A stretch of DNA of 40,698 nucleotides, taken from assembly GCA_964588665.1 (NCBI GenBank), contig CAZPQQ010000023.1, forward strand, positions 1 to 40,698, in the 5' to 3' direction. The position numbers were made by a program, and so were the translations under genes. This DNA is from UBA2160 sp964588665 (lineage in GTDB: Bacteria; Chloroflexota; Dehalococcoidia; Lucifugimonadales; UBA1123). Positions 7,941 through 15,523 of the stretch are shown here, piece by piece; position 1 is the first letter of the stretch; every line of letters begins with the position of its first letter. A model generated the notes under the pieces. It was not told the origin of the DNA. It was given only the letters and a program-made list of their open reading frames with translations, and did no database searches.

Positions 7941-9355
7941 GCCGCCCGCTCCGATACCGGGGCAGGCGCCGGCTTGGCCCTGAGGCTTAGCAGCGTATTG
8001 TAGAGGAACACCGCGATGCCAGCGCCCATGGCCGCGCCTGCGAGGAGGCGTATGAACATGTACGGTTTCATCCCCATGACCGTTTCGATGAAGGGTATGC
8101 CGCCCGTGTTCCAGTTCTCGCCTTGGATCAATCCGGCTGCCCATAACGTGACCATGAAAGCGATCAGTCCCGGCGTGATGAGCCAGAAGTGCCACTCCAT
8201 CAACTTTCGGTCGAACAAAGGCCGGCCGAGGACGCGCGGCAGAATGTGGTAGACGAGGGCGAATGCGAAGAAGCTGTAGGACGCGACAAACGCCAGGTGG
8301 CTGTGGCCGATGACCCAGTTGGTGAAGTGGATCTGGGCGCTGAAGTTGCGGAACGACTGCGACACGCCTTGGAAACAGGTGGCCGTGTAGAACAGACACC
8401 CCATCGCCAGAAAACGCAACGGAACATCGGTCGCTAACTTATGCCACTTTCCTTGCATGGTCTTGAAGAAGTTGAACGCAAATGCCGTGTTCGGCACCGC
8501 TGCAAGGATGCTGAATGAAACCGAGAGCAACTCCAGCCATTCAGGCCCGGGACCGTAGAGCAAGTGGTGCTGGCCGGTCCACACGCTGGCGAATCCCCAC
8601 ACGGCGAGCCGGTAGTTCCAGATCGGGTTGCCGGTCAACTTCGGCAGCAGATAGAAGACCAAACCCATTGCGCCCGTCGTGAACCAGACGTTGAACAGAT
8701 TGTGGACGTAGAAGTAGTTGAGGATTGCGTCGTTCATCCCGGTCAGCGCGCCGGACGTGTCCCAAACGACGTTCCCGATTGCATAGATGAACGGGAAGAT
8801 GAGAGTGGCGGCCATGAAGCTCCATACACTGATGTACAGACGCTTTTCGGTCCGCCGAAAGACCGTGCCCCAGACGTTGATTGCGAGGATAGCAAAGCAA
8901 ACGATCAGCGCAATGTCCAGCGGCCAAACCAGCTCGGCGTATTCACGTCCCTGGTTGAATCCGAGCAGGAGGCTCACGACCGCCCCGGCGACGACTAAGT
9001 TCCAGAGGACGACGTTTGCCCTGGCCAGCTTCTCGGCGTAGACCGGGGCGCGTGTGAGACGGGCGACGATGAACAGCATCGAGCCCGCGTAGACCATCGA
9101 GAGCCACCCGATGAGCGCCAGGTTCACGTGCACGGGCCGGAGGCGTCCGAACTGGATGTACGGCCGTGCCCACATCGGGATCCAGTCCTGAACGTACGGG
9201 GCGAACAGGAACACGGCCATGATCAGTCCGGCGATGCCAGGGACGGCCAGCCAGAACACGGCGGAGTACAGGAACCAGGCAGCCGCCCGCTCCTCCTGAG
9301 GTTGAGCCGGACGGACGAGATCCGGCGATTGCGTCTGTTGCTCGGCAGACCGCAT
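7937..9355 (-). CDS. ccoN: cbb3-type cytochrome c oxidase subunit I
   Basis: A 472-residue integral membrane protein with about twelve helices. Haem and copper ligands are visible in RPVHVNLALIGW (H76), YFYVHNLFNVW, WTGQHHLLYGPGPEW and VIGHSHLAFVASYSFF. This is the catalytic subunit that reduces O2 to water, typical of high-affinity respiration at low oxygen. The ATG at 9355 is the only good start. It follows the OsmC gene by 66 bp and overlaps ccoO by 4 bp. No ccoP with two CxxCH motifs exists in the window. Confidence 0.93.
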   Translation of the reverse strand: MRSAEQQTQSPDLVRPAQPQEERAAAWFLYSAVFWLAVPGIAGLIMAVFLFAPYVQDWIPMWARPYIQFGRLRPVHVNLALIGWLSMVYAGSMLFIVARLTRAPVYAEKLARANVVLWNLVVAGAVVSLLLGFNQGREYAELVWPLDIALIVCFAILAINVWGTVFRRTEKRLYISVWSFMAATLIFPFIYAIGNVVWDTSGALTGMNDAILNYFYVHNLFNVWFTTGAMGLVFYLLPKLTGNPIWNYRLAVWGFASVWTGQHHLLYGPGPEWLELLSVSFSILAAVPNTAFAFNFFKTMQGKWHKLATDVPLRFLAMGCLFYTATCFQGVSQSFRNFSAQIHFTNWVIGHSHLAFVASYSFFAFALVYHILPRVLGRPLFDRKLMEWHFWLITPGLIAFMVTLWAAGLIQGENWNTGGIPFIETVMGMKPYMFIRLLAGAAMGAGIAVFLYNTLLSLRAKPAPAPVSERAA

Positions 9356-9421
9356 CAGGCGCCTCTCATCGTGAAAAGCCTGGTCGGCCCGCCGATTCGG
9401 TCGCGGGTTTGGTGTGCATGC

Positions 9422-9964
9422 TTACGGGATGACGTCCATCGCTGGATTGATGACGACGTTGTGTACCAGCGAGTTGCCGACCGGCGACGTTTCCACCGTC
9501 TTTTCCCAGATGTGCTGAAGCGTTTCGGCGTCGGCTTCGGCCTGGACGTAGAGCTTGGCATTCACGTTGCTGAACCCGGAATGCCCCTTGCCACCAAGAC
9601 CGAGGAAGGTGAAGACGTTGTCCTGGCCCGCGTCGAGCGCGATCTCCATGTTTCGGATCGTGACGCCTTGCAGTGACGCGTTGAGAACGAACCCGGTGGC
9701 CAAACAGGCGCCGTAAGCGCCCAGGACGTATTCCATCGAGTTGGGCGCTTCGTCCTCGCCGGTCAGATGCGCGGGCTCGTCGATGACAAACGTGTGGTTT
9801 CGCGTGAGGGCGCTGAATTTGAAGCCGCCCATCCACTGGACTCGCGCTTTCTTGGGCGCGTGCTGAGCGCCTTCCTGTTCCGCGACGGTTTTGACTGCTT
9901 CGCGGAACTCGCCTATGTTTAGCCCGTTGACTACGCTCCCCTCATCTGCGCCCATGCCGCTCAC
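9422..9964 (-). CDS. OsmC-family protein, one catalytic cysteine kept
   Basis: A 180-residue OsmC/Ohr-fold protein. The first cysteine is in LGAYGACLATGF (C87). The second, usually Cys-Pro in OsmC/Ohr peroxidases, is Ser-Pro here (S160 in ETSPVGNSLV), so the classical two-cysteine peroxide reduction is not possible. The GTG start at 9964 overlaps the stop of the MetE-like gene (GTGA); an ATG three codons in is an alternative. Expected cytoplasmic; role perhaps thiol or organic hydroperoxide handling. First of three paralogues in the window. Confidence 0.8.
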   Translation of the reverse strand: MSGMGADEGSVVNGLNIGEFREAVKTVAEQEGAQHAPKKARVQWMGGFKFSALTRNHTFVIDEPAHLTGEDEAPNSMEYVLGAYGACLATGFVLNASLQGVTIRNMEIALDAGQDNVFTFLGLGGKGHSGFSNVNAKLYVQAEADAETLQHIWEKTVETSPVGNSLVHNVVINPAMDVIP

Positions 9965-11148
9965 CTCGCTCCAACCTCGTACTTACTCCGCAGCTCTTTG
10001 GCGGCGTCCGCTATGACTTTGAGTTTCTGCGAGGCGATCTCGGCTGTGTTCATCGGTCGCTCTGCGAACGTGCCGAAGCCACAGTCAGGGTTGAGGTAAA
10101 TCTGTTCAGGCTCGAAGTAGTTCAGCGCCTCTTCGACTTTCGCGATGACCTCGTCGACCGTCTCGACTTCGTCAGTGCGCGGGTTGACCACGCCCAAACC
10201 CATCTCGCGAATGCGAGGGTAGCGCCCGAAGGCCGCCAGGTCTCCGGCGCGCGGGGTGGCATATTCCAACACCAGTTGGTTGACGCGCATGGTGAGCAGG
10301 TACATCACCAGGGGTTCGTAGCTACCCGAGAGCAACGCCTCGTCTTGGCGGCTCCAGTTGCCGCGGCACACGTGGATTCCGGTGTGGATGCCTTCGATGT
10401 CGGCCAAGACTGCGTTGTTGAGCCTTACCGCCCATGTGAGCTCGACCATGGGGTCGCCGGAAGAGGCGGCCATGGATGCGCACATGAACGTCCGCTCTTT
10501 GACCTCGGGTCGGAACATGACGTCTGTCAGCACCGGCTCGTCGAGCTGAACGAAAGCTGCCCCCGCGTCACGCAGGGCGATGACCTCTTCGCGCAGGATG
10601 GGAACGATGTCCTTCGCCAGGTCTTGCATCGTCGGGTAGGCTTCGTCCGATACGCCTTTGACCCACATTGACCGGGTGAGCAGGTACGGGCCGGGAAGGG
10701 CGATCTTGATCGGCTTGTCGGTGTGTTTCTTGAGGAATTCGAGCTCGTCCATCGCCAGGTACTTGTTGCGGCGAATCTTGTCTACGACGGTTGTGTTGTG
10801 GATCGCGAAGGCCGGCGCGTCCTGGCTGCGAAGGATTTCGTCGAAGCTAGCCTTGTCCTCGACGTGCTCCATCACTTCTGCCAGGCTCATGAGTTGCACG
10901 CCGTCGAGCTTCTCCACGATAAACGAGTAGAAGTTGTCGCGGCGCTGTTCGCCGTCGCTGACGATGTCCACGCCTGCCTCATCTTGGTAGCGGAGACATT
11001 CCAGAACTGCCTTGTCGGCTTCCGTGTTGAACTCCTCGAAGGTGAGATCGCCGGACTGGCGCGCCCTCAACGCTTTCAGAAGCTCCGGCGGCCTTGGCCA
11101 GCTTCCAACCACTGTTACCGGAAACGCTGGCGCTCCATCGATGCTCAT
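9961..11148 (-). CDS. MetE-like (cobalamin-independent methionine synthase family) methyltransferase, short form
   Basis: A 395-residue protein equivalent to the C-terminal catalytic barrel of MetE, without the N-terminal folate half. Zinc ligands are visible: H259 and C261 in GIHVCRGNW and C356 in NPDCGFGTF. VTVVGSWPRP is the usual opening and QLDEP (about 201-205) the substrate loop. Short forms include the core-MetE of Dehalococcoides, which takes methyl groups from methylcobalamin; this protein may do so or act on another thiol. GAGGAG precedes the ATG. It is the first gene of the apparent MetE-OsmC-cbb3 run. Confidence 0.78.
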   Translation of the reverse strand: MSIDGAPAFPVTVVGSWPRPPELLKALRARQSGDLTFEEFNTEADKAVLECLRYQDEAGVDIVSDGEQRRDNFYSFIVEKLDGVQLMSLAEVMEHVEDKASFDEILRSQDAPAFAIHNTTVVDKIRRNKYLAMDELEFLKKHTDKPIKIALPGPYLLTRSMWVKGVSDEAYPTMQDLAKDIVPILREEVIALRDAGAAFVQLDEPVLTDVMFRPEVKERTFMCASMAASSGDPMVELTWAVRLNNAVLADIEGIHTGIHVCRGNWSRQDEALLSGSYEPLVMYLLTMRVNQLVLEYATPRAGDLAAFGRYPRIREMGLGVVNPRTDEVETVDEVIAKVEEALNYFEPEQIYLNPDCGFGTFAERPMNTAEIASQKLKVIADAAKELRSKYEVGAR

Positions 11149-11669
11149 AAGTTGCTCCTCTCGCCTGGTTCGATGCCGGCGCGCTGTCCCGATCGCTGAG
11201 CGCGGTCCGGCGTACGACGGTCAAATTGACTACAGGTGCGAATTCTACATTCAGCCTCAGGCGGAGTCAATCTAAATCTGCTTCGAGGCGTTCGGGAGAC
11301 GCCCGGAGAACCTCCACCGACAGCAAGTATCCATCCTGCAGTGGCTCCTTGTGCGTTCGAATGGGAGCGCTTTCAGCGCGGTTCGTCCTGTCGCCAGCCG
11401 TCGCCGGTCGGCTCTGAGCGTTACGAATCTCCGGGAACGACCGCAAAGGGCGCCGAGGGCAAGTGAGCAAACCGTCGAGTGTAGCGGAGTGGGCATCACG
11501 CTTTTATCACACCGCATGCCCGTTTAATCATGCGTTCCTCACAGGCCATGTGAAATGATTCACACCGTGAAAGGGAGCGCCAACGGCGGCCCGACCGTGG
11601 TTGCCCGGCGCCCTTTCGACAGATTGGCGGAGTCGAGGAAGAATCAGCGTAATGGGTAGGGAGGCAGCA
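11149..11669. other. divergent intergenic region
   Basis: About 520 bp between the MetE-like gene (leftward) and the zinc-ribbon gene (rightward). It should hold both promoters. The only distinct signal is the CRP-like palindrome at 11549-11564. No SAM or cobalamin riboswitch motif is recognisable near the MetE-like start. Open frames across it have no plausible protein. Confidence 0.45.
11549..11564. promoter_or_regulatory. CRP/FNR-type palindromic operator candidate
   Basis: TGTGAAATGATTCACA is a perfect inverted repeat in the TGTGA-N6-TCACA format recognised by CRP-family regulators. It lies 106 bp before the zinc-ribbon ATG and about 400 bp from the MetE-like start. Which gene it controls, and whether the host has a CRP protein with this specificity, is unknown. 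Confidence 0.4.
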
Positions 11670-11840
11670 ATGTTGTTTTTGAAAAGTTGCCCGCGATGCC
11701 AAGGCGACATGCATGTGAACGACGATCTGTACGGTCGCTACAAAGAGTGCTTGCAGTGCGGCTACATGCGAGACATCGAGGATCCCGAAAAAGTGCTGAA
11801 GCTGCACAAGATACTGACGGGCAAGAGCAAAGTCGCGTAA
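11670..11840 (+). CDS. small zinc-ribbon protein
   Basis: A 56-residue protein with two CxxC pairs, SCPRCQGDM and ECLQCGYMRD, separated by VNDDLYGRYK, a compact zinc ribbon. The tail is basic (KLHKILTGKSK). The ATG at 11670 is chosen over upstream starts because GGGAGG lies just before it. Such ribbons may bind nucleic acid or proteins; no function is known. Strand opposite to its neighbours and followed by two hairpins. Confidence 0.75.
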   Translation: MLFLKSCPRCQGDMHVNDDLYGRYKECLQCGYMRDIEDPEKVLKLHKILTGKSKVA

Positions 11841-11845
11841 CGCTT

Positions 11846-11867
11846 GGATGGTGCACGCGCGCTATCC
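11846..11867 (+). terminator. hairpin after zinc-ribbon gene
   Basis: GGATGGTGC and GCGCTATCC pair over 9 bp (two G-T pairs) around a 4-nt loop, starting 5 bp after the stop. No U-tract follows, so intrinsic termination would be weak. Confidence 0.35.
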
Positions 11868-11913
11868 ATCGGCGGCGGGCTAGGTGGTGTTAGGAACTTG
11901 TGAGTCGCCGCAA

Positions 11914-11942
11914 GACCGGTCCCGATCCGGTCGGGACCGGTC
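11914..11942. terminator. perfect 12-bp inverted repeat between convergent genes
   Basis: GACCGGTCCCGA and its exact reverse complement flank a 5-nt loop. It lies between the ends of the zinc-ribbon gene (plus) and the methyltransferase (minus), a position typical of a two-way terminator. No T-runs flank it, so a protein-binding site or attenuating hairpin is also possible. Confidence 0.4.
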
Positions 11943-12013
11943 AGGAACGAACACATCAGAGCATCAGGGGGAGCCTGATTGTTCTGTCGGTTGACGGCAT
12001 CGAGACATAGCTT

Positions 12014-13045
12014 TTAGGCATTGTCCGGTTTCCGGCCCGTGATGACGGCGAGCTGAGTCGGCAGCGGCGTCTGCTCGATACTGTCGAATCCCGCGTCGGT
12101 CAGCCATGACGCATATTCGTCGCCGTCGCGATCTCCCGCATCAGGATCGAACCCGACCAGCACGTACATGTCCATCATCACGTCGAGGAACGTGCGCTCG
12201 GCGCTTGGGTCGATGCGAATAAAATCTTGGACGATGATCATTCCGCCGGGGACGAGAGCGTCGTAGGCCCGTCGGAACGCCTTTCGGCAATCCTCTTCCG
12301 ACACGATCAGAACCACGCCGGAGATGAGCGCCACGTCGGCGTCAGCGCCGAGGTCCAGATCGAAGAAGTCGCCTCGGACCAGCGTAATCCGATCCTGGAG
12401 GCCTGCCGCGTCCACGAGAGGTCGGGCTACTTCGAGTGGTTCCTTCTGGTCGACGACACGTGACTTCAACTGAGGATTCGCCTCGCAGAGTGCGATGCTG
12501 TAGCTCGCCGCTCCGCCGCCGAGGTCCAGCATCTTCTTCCGACCGCTAAGGTCCACCGCGTCGACGAGGTGTCGGCCTTGTCCGGCCGCGGCTCGGTTGT
12601 GCTGGCCCTTCATGTAGTCGGTCCAGTAAGTCGTGGCGTCCGTGAATCCGTTCTCGAACGGGAGCTCAGTCGCGCCCTCCACGATCAGGCGGTCCAGGTT
12701 CCCCCACGTGTGCCAGTAGTTGGTGATGTGGAGGACGAGGTCTCCCACGTACTCGTCTTTGCCAGGCAGCAAGAACGCCGAACTCAGCGGCGAGTTGCGA
12801 TAAGCGCCGCCGTCTTCGGTCGCCAGTCCCAATTCGACGCAAGCCTCAAGGAACGCCTGAACGAATCGAGTGTTCGCGTCGAGGCGGAGTGACAGACTCT
12901 CAGGCGTGTGCGGCTGCTCTTCCAGCAGAGGGAACACGCCCAGTTTGATGCCGGCTCGGAGGATGGCGGAGTTCCAGAAATTGCGGCTCAGTTCGTTTAC
13001 ACGTTCCGGGGTCAAGCCGCCGGAGCGTGACGTTATGAAGGTCAA
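12014..13045 (-). CDS. SAM-dependent methyltransferase with O-methyltransferase-type dimerisation domain
   Basis: A 343-residue protein. The N-terminal helical dimerisation domain (about 15-110, with AGIKLGVFPLLEE) is followed by a Rossmann domain with SAM motif I LDLGGGAAS (173-181) and RGDFFD. This is the plan of plant/bacterial COMT-type O-methyltransferases. The catalytic His usually found in LHDW(S/D)DE is replaced: the aligned stretch reads VLIVSEEDC, so the methyl acceptor may not be a phenol. The start is TTG at 13045 with AAAGGA correctly spaced upstream. Confidence 0.8.
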   Translation of the reverse strand: MTFITSRSGGLTPERVNELSRNFWNSAILRAGIKLGVFPLLEEQPHTPESLSLRLDANTRFVQAFLEACVELGLATEDGGAYRNSPLSSAFLLPGKDEYVGDLVLHITNYWHTWGNLDRLIVEGATELPFENGFTDATTYWTDYMKGQHNRAAAGQGRHLVDAVDLSGRKKMLDLGGGAASYSIALCEANPQLKSRVVDQKEPLEVARPLVDAAGLQDRITLVRGDFFDLDLGADADVALISGVVLIVSEEDCRKAFRRAYDALVPGGMIIVQDFIRIDPSAERTFLDVMMDMYVLVGFDPDAGDRDGDEYASWLTDAGFDSIEQTPLPTQLAVITGRKPDNA

Positions 13046-13184
13046 TTACGATCCTTTCTGAGATGATTTGCAGGCGTGTTTTCGTTTGGCGGGAATTGTG
13101 CGTTGGCTGATCGCCTCGGCCCGTACGAACGCGGCAGCGAACGTCGTCGCCCGCCGGGACTCGTCGCGGGACGACTTCGGAGCG

Positions 13185-13706
13185 TTAGTCTGGGCGGCGC
13201 ATGGTTAGCGTGCCTTCGGTCGGCAAGCCCCGTGCGAGATCGTCCAAGGTCGGACTGAGCTGCTCGGCGTACTCGGCGAGCTCACGAACCTGGTCCTCGG
13301 GCGAGTCTGTGGTCAACGTTGCTTCGAAGCGCACCGCGCTGAAGCCGACAGGTTGGTCGCCGTCAAGTCCGACCGAGCGCCTGAGATCGATCTCGGTGTC
13401 AACGGAAACCTCAATTCCGCTCAGATGGACCCCAAAGCCAGGCGCATGCATAGCGTAGTTCATCGCCAGACATGTGGCGAGCGCCCCTCGGATCAGATCG
13501 CCGGGCGTGGGTCCGTCGCCGTCGCCGCCAAGCGGGGCTGGGGCGTCGGCCGCCAATTGATGCAGGCCCATCTTCACGATAGTTTGAGCTCGCTCGCCGG
13601 TGAGTTCGGCGGTTGCGCGGGCGGTAACCAAACCGGCGGCAGGCCGTCTCTCGAAGACTCGATGCGCGCGTTCCGTTCCCTCTCCCAGGCTGGATCCTAG
13701 ATCCAT
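13185..13706 (-). CDS. OsmC-family protein, first cysteine kept
   Basis: A 173-residue OsmC-fold protein with GPTPGDLIRGALATCLAMNYAMHAP (Cys at 79) and a C-terminal LSPTLDDLARGLPTEG, where Ser stands in place of the second catalytic Cys. Close paralogue of the protein at 14742-15277; the two bracket a methyltransferase gene on the same strand. The ATG at 13706 follows GGGGGTGG. Confidence 0.78.
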   Translation of the reverse strand: MDLGSSLGEGTERAHRVFERRPAAGLVTARATAELTGERAQTIVKMGLHQLAADAPAPLGGDGDGPTPGDLIRGALATCLAMNYAMHAPGFGVHLSGIEVSVDTEIDLRRSVGLDGDQPVGFSAVRFEATLTTDSPEDQVRELAEYAEQLSPTLDDLARGLPTEGTLTMRRPD

Positions 13707-13767
13707 GTGACCACCCCCCGTCCCGCTCTGCTGTTCACCCCGATCGCGAACATGGTTTGTTTGTGAC

Positions 13768-14586
13768 TCATGGCTTCACTCCCACGGCGAGCACGAATTC
13801 GCCGGGAATGTCGTAGGCTTTGCCGATTCGATATTGCTCCACGCTGGCCAACAGCTCGGAGTGCACTTCGTCGCGGGTCTTCTCGTCGAATCGACTGTAG
13901 GCCAACGAAGCGGGACCGCCTGCGAACATGGCCATGCAGACGGATTCAGCGTCCGGAAAGCGCAGGACATCGAAGATTCGCTCTTCCCGGATATCCGCAA
14001 ACCCCGCCATCTCCATCGCGATGACAAGCGCCTCGTCGGCGCCCATGGCGAAGAACATGGGGCACACCTCAGTCGTCACCCGTCGGTCGACAATCGGAAA
14101 GACCTCGCTCCAACCGCACCGGTCGCGCCGGCCCCAAACCGCGATGGCGCAACGACCGCCCTGACGAAGTACGCGCGCCATCTCTTGAACGGCGACCAGC
14201 GTTTGCGGGGCGTACATCAGTCCGAGCACGCACGTTACCGTGTCTTGCGAATCGTCAGGCAAGTCCAGTTGCTCCATCCCCATTCGGGCGAACGTGGCGT
14301 GGTCAAGTCCCAGTCCGGTCAACCGATCGGATGCTCGCTGGGTCATCTTCTCCGAGAGATCGACGCCCAGCACTTCGCCGGTCGGACCGACCCGTTCCGC
14401 CAATATCTGGGTTGCCGCTCCGCCGCCGCATGCGACGTCGAGAACGCGCCCGCCGATTCGCGGCTCCGCCATCGACACGGTCTGCCGGGCGCAACGGTCG
14501 AGAACGGGCTCCCAGTAAGCGGCGTAGTAACCGACGCCCCGGTCCCATCCGTACCGCTGCACTCGCCGTTGGACGTCAGGCTGCAT
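13768..14586 (-). CDS. class I SAM-dependent methyltransferase (UbiE/type 11 like)
   Basis: A 272-residue single-domain methyltransferase. SAM motif I is VLDVACGGGAATQ (48-60), followed by VLGVDLSEKM and VLRQGGRCAIAVWG. The C-terminal part (VHSELLASVEQYRIG) resembles ubiquinone/menaquinone-type and small-molecule methyltransferases. GGAGGG precedes the ATG. It sits between two OsmC paralogues, probably one transcript. Substrate unknown. Confidence 0.8.
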   Translation of the reverse strand: MQPDVQRRVQRYGWDRGVGYYAAYWEPVLDRCARQTVSMAEPRIGGRVLDVACGGGAATQILAERVGPTGEVLGVDLSEKMTQRASDRLTGLGLDHATFARMGMEQLDLPDDSQDTVTCVLGLMYAPQTLVAVQEMARVLRQGGRCAIAVWGRRDRCGWSEVFPIVDRRVTTEVCPMFFAMGADEALVIAMEMAGFADIREERIFDVLRFPDAESVCMAMFAGGPASLAYSRFDEKTRDEVHSELLASVEQYRIGKAYDIPGEFVLAVGVKP

Positions 14587-14741
14587 CGCGGCCCTCCACT
14601 GTGGACTTGGTCGATCTCGCTTGCTGCAACATCACTCGGAAATCGATGGCTGCCAGTGTATCTTTGGGTTTATGCGCCGTCAACAGCCGCGAACCCTCGG
14701 ATTGAGCGTGTCGGACCCCAGGAAAGGTGGGGCGTGGAGGC

Positions 14742-15277
14742 TCATTCAGGGCGGCAGATGGTGAGTTGGCCCTCGACGGGCAGGCCGCGGGTCAGGTCAT
14801 CGAGCGATGGGCTGTGAGCTTCCGCGAAGGCGACGAGCTCGCGGACGCGCNNNNNNNNNNNNNNNNNNNNNNNNNNNNNNNNNNNNNNNNNNNNNNNNNN
14901 NNNNNNNNNNNNNNNNNNNNNNNNNNNNNNNNNNNNNNNNNNNNNNNNNNGCCCAAGTCGATGTCGGTCTCGACGTTGACGGTGATTTCGGTGAGCTCGA
15001 CGTCGAACGTGGGGGCGTGCTTCGCGTAGTTGATGGCCAGGTACGCGCCGAGTCCCGCACGGATCAGGTCGCCGGGCGTCGGGCCGGTGTCGTCGCCTCC
15101 CGTGGCGGGCGGGCCGTCGACAAGTATGTTGTGACCCCGCATCCGCACGGCGGTCGCGCCGCCGTCTCCGTTCAACTGCGCTGTTGCCTGAGCGACAACG
15201 AGTCGAGCAGCGGGCCGCTGTTTGAAGATGTCACGCGCCCGTTTCGCCGCCGCGGCCAAGCGAGTCCCCACGATCAT
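14742..15277 (-). CDS. OsmC-family protein lacking both catalytic cysteines, interrupted by assembly gap
   Basis: The N-terminal part (ATG at 15277, AAGGAG upstream) matches the paralogue at 13185-13706 across GPTPGDLIRAGLGAYLAINY, but the catalytic Cys79 is Tyr. After the N run the reading resumes in RVRELVAFAEAHSPSLDDL and ends at TGA 14742-14744, again with Ser at the second site. With 100 N the two halves are out of frame. By alignment to the paralogue the missing part is 29 codons, i.e. 86 unseen bases, which restores the frame. Probably intact in the organism but not a peroxidase. Confidence 0.7.
14851..14950. other. assembly gap of 100 N
   Basis: A placeholder run of exactly 100 N inside an osmC-like gene. 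Frame and paralogue comparison suggest about 86 real bases. Confidence 0.95.
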
Positions 15278-15523
15278 ATGCCCAACTCCTTCGCACTCCG
15301 ACCTTGCCGCGGCGTCAGCCTTGGCGAGACGCGCTGACTCGCCGGGCGCCTTTTCGCGGCGCCAGCAGTCGTACGACGCCCTAGTTCCCGCATCGACGAA
15401 AGTGTAGTGTCGGCGGTGCAGGTCGTCAATGATACGTGACGGCGGGGCCAACCTGAGCCGCATGCGTTAAAATAGGCGCGACTTGATGAAAATCCCAGAC
15501 CGCTGCCTCTCCAGGAGGATGCT

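Noticed and set aside
7941..8399. N-terminal extension of CcoO
   Set aside because: It lies antiphase inside ccoN; CcoO begins at the ATG overlapping the ccoN stop.
11149..11300. SAM or cobalamin riboswitch before the MetE-like gene
   Set aside because: No conserved riboswitch core motifs are visible upstream of its start.
14792..15463. 223-residue frame read straight through the N run
   Set aside because: The part beyond the gap is in the wrong frame; the true end, in another frame, is at 14742 as shown by the paralogue.
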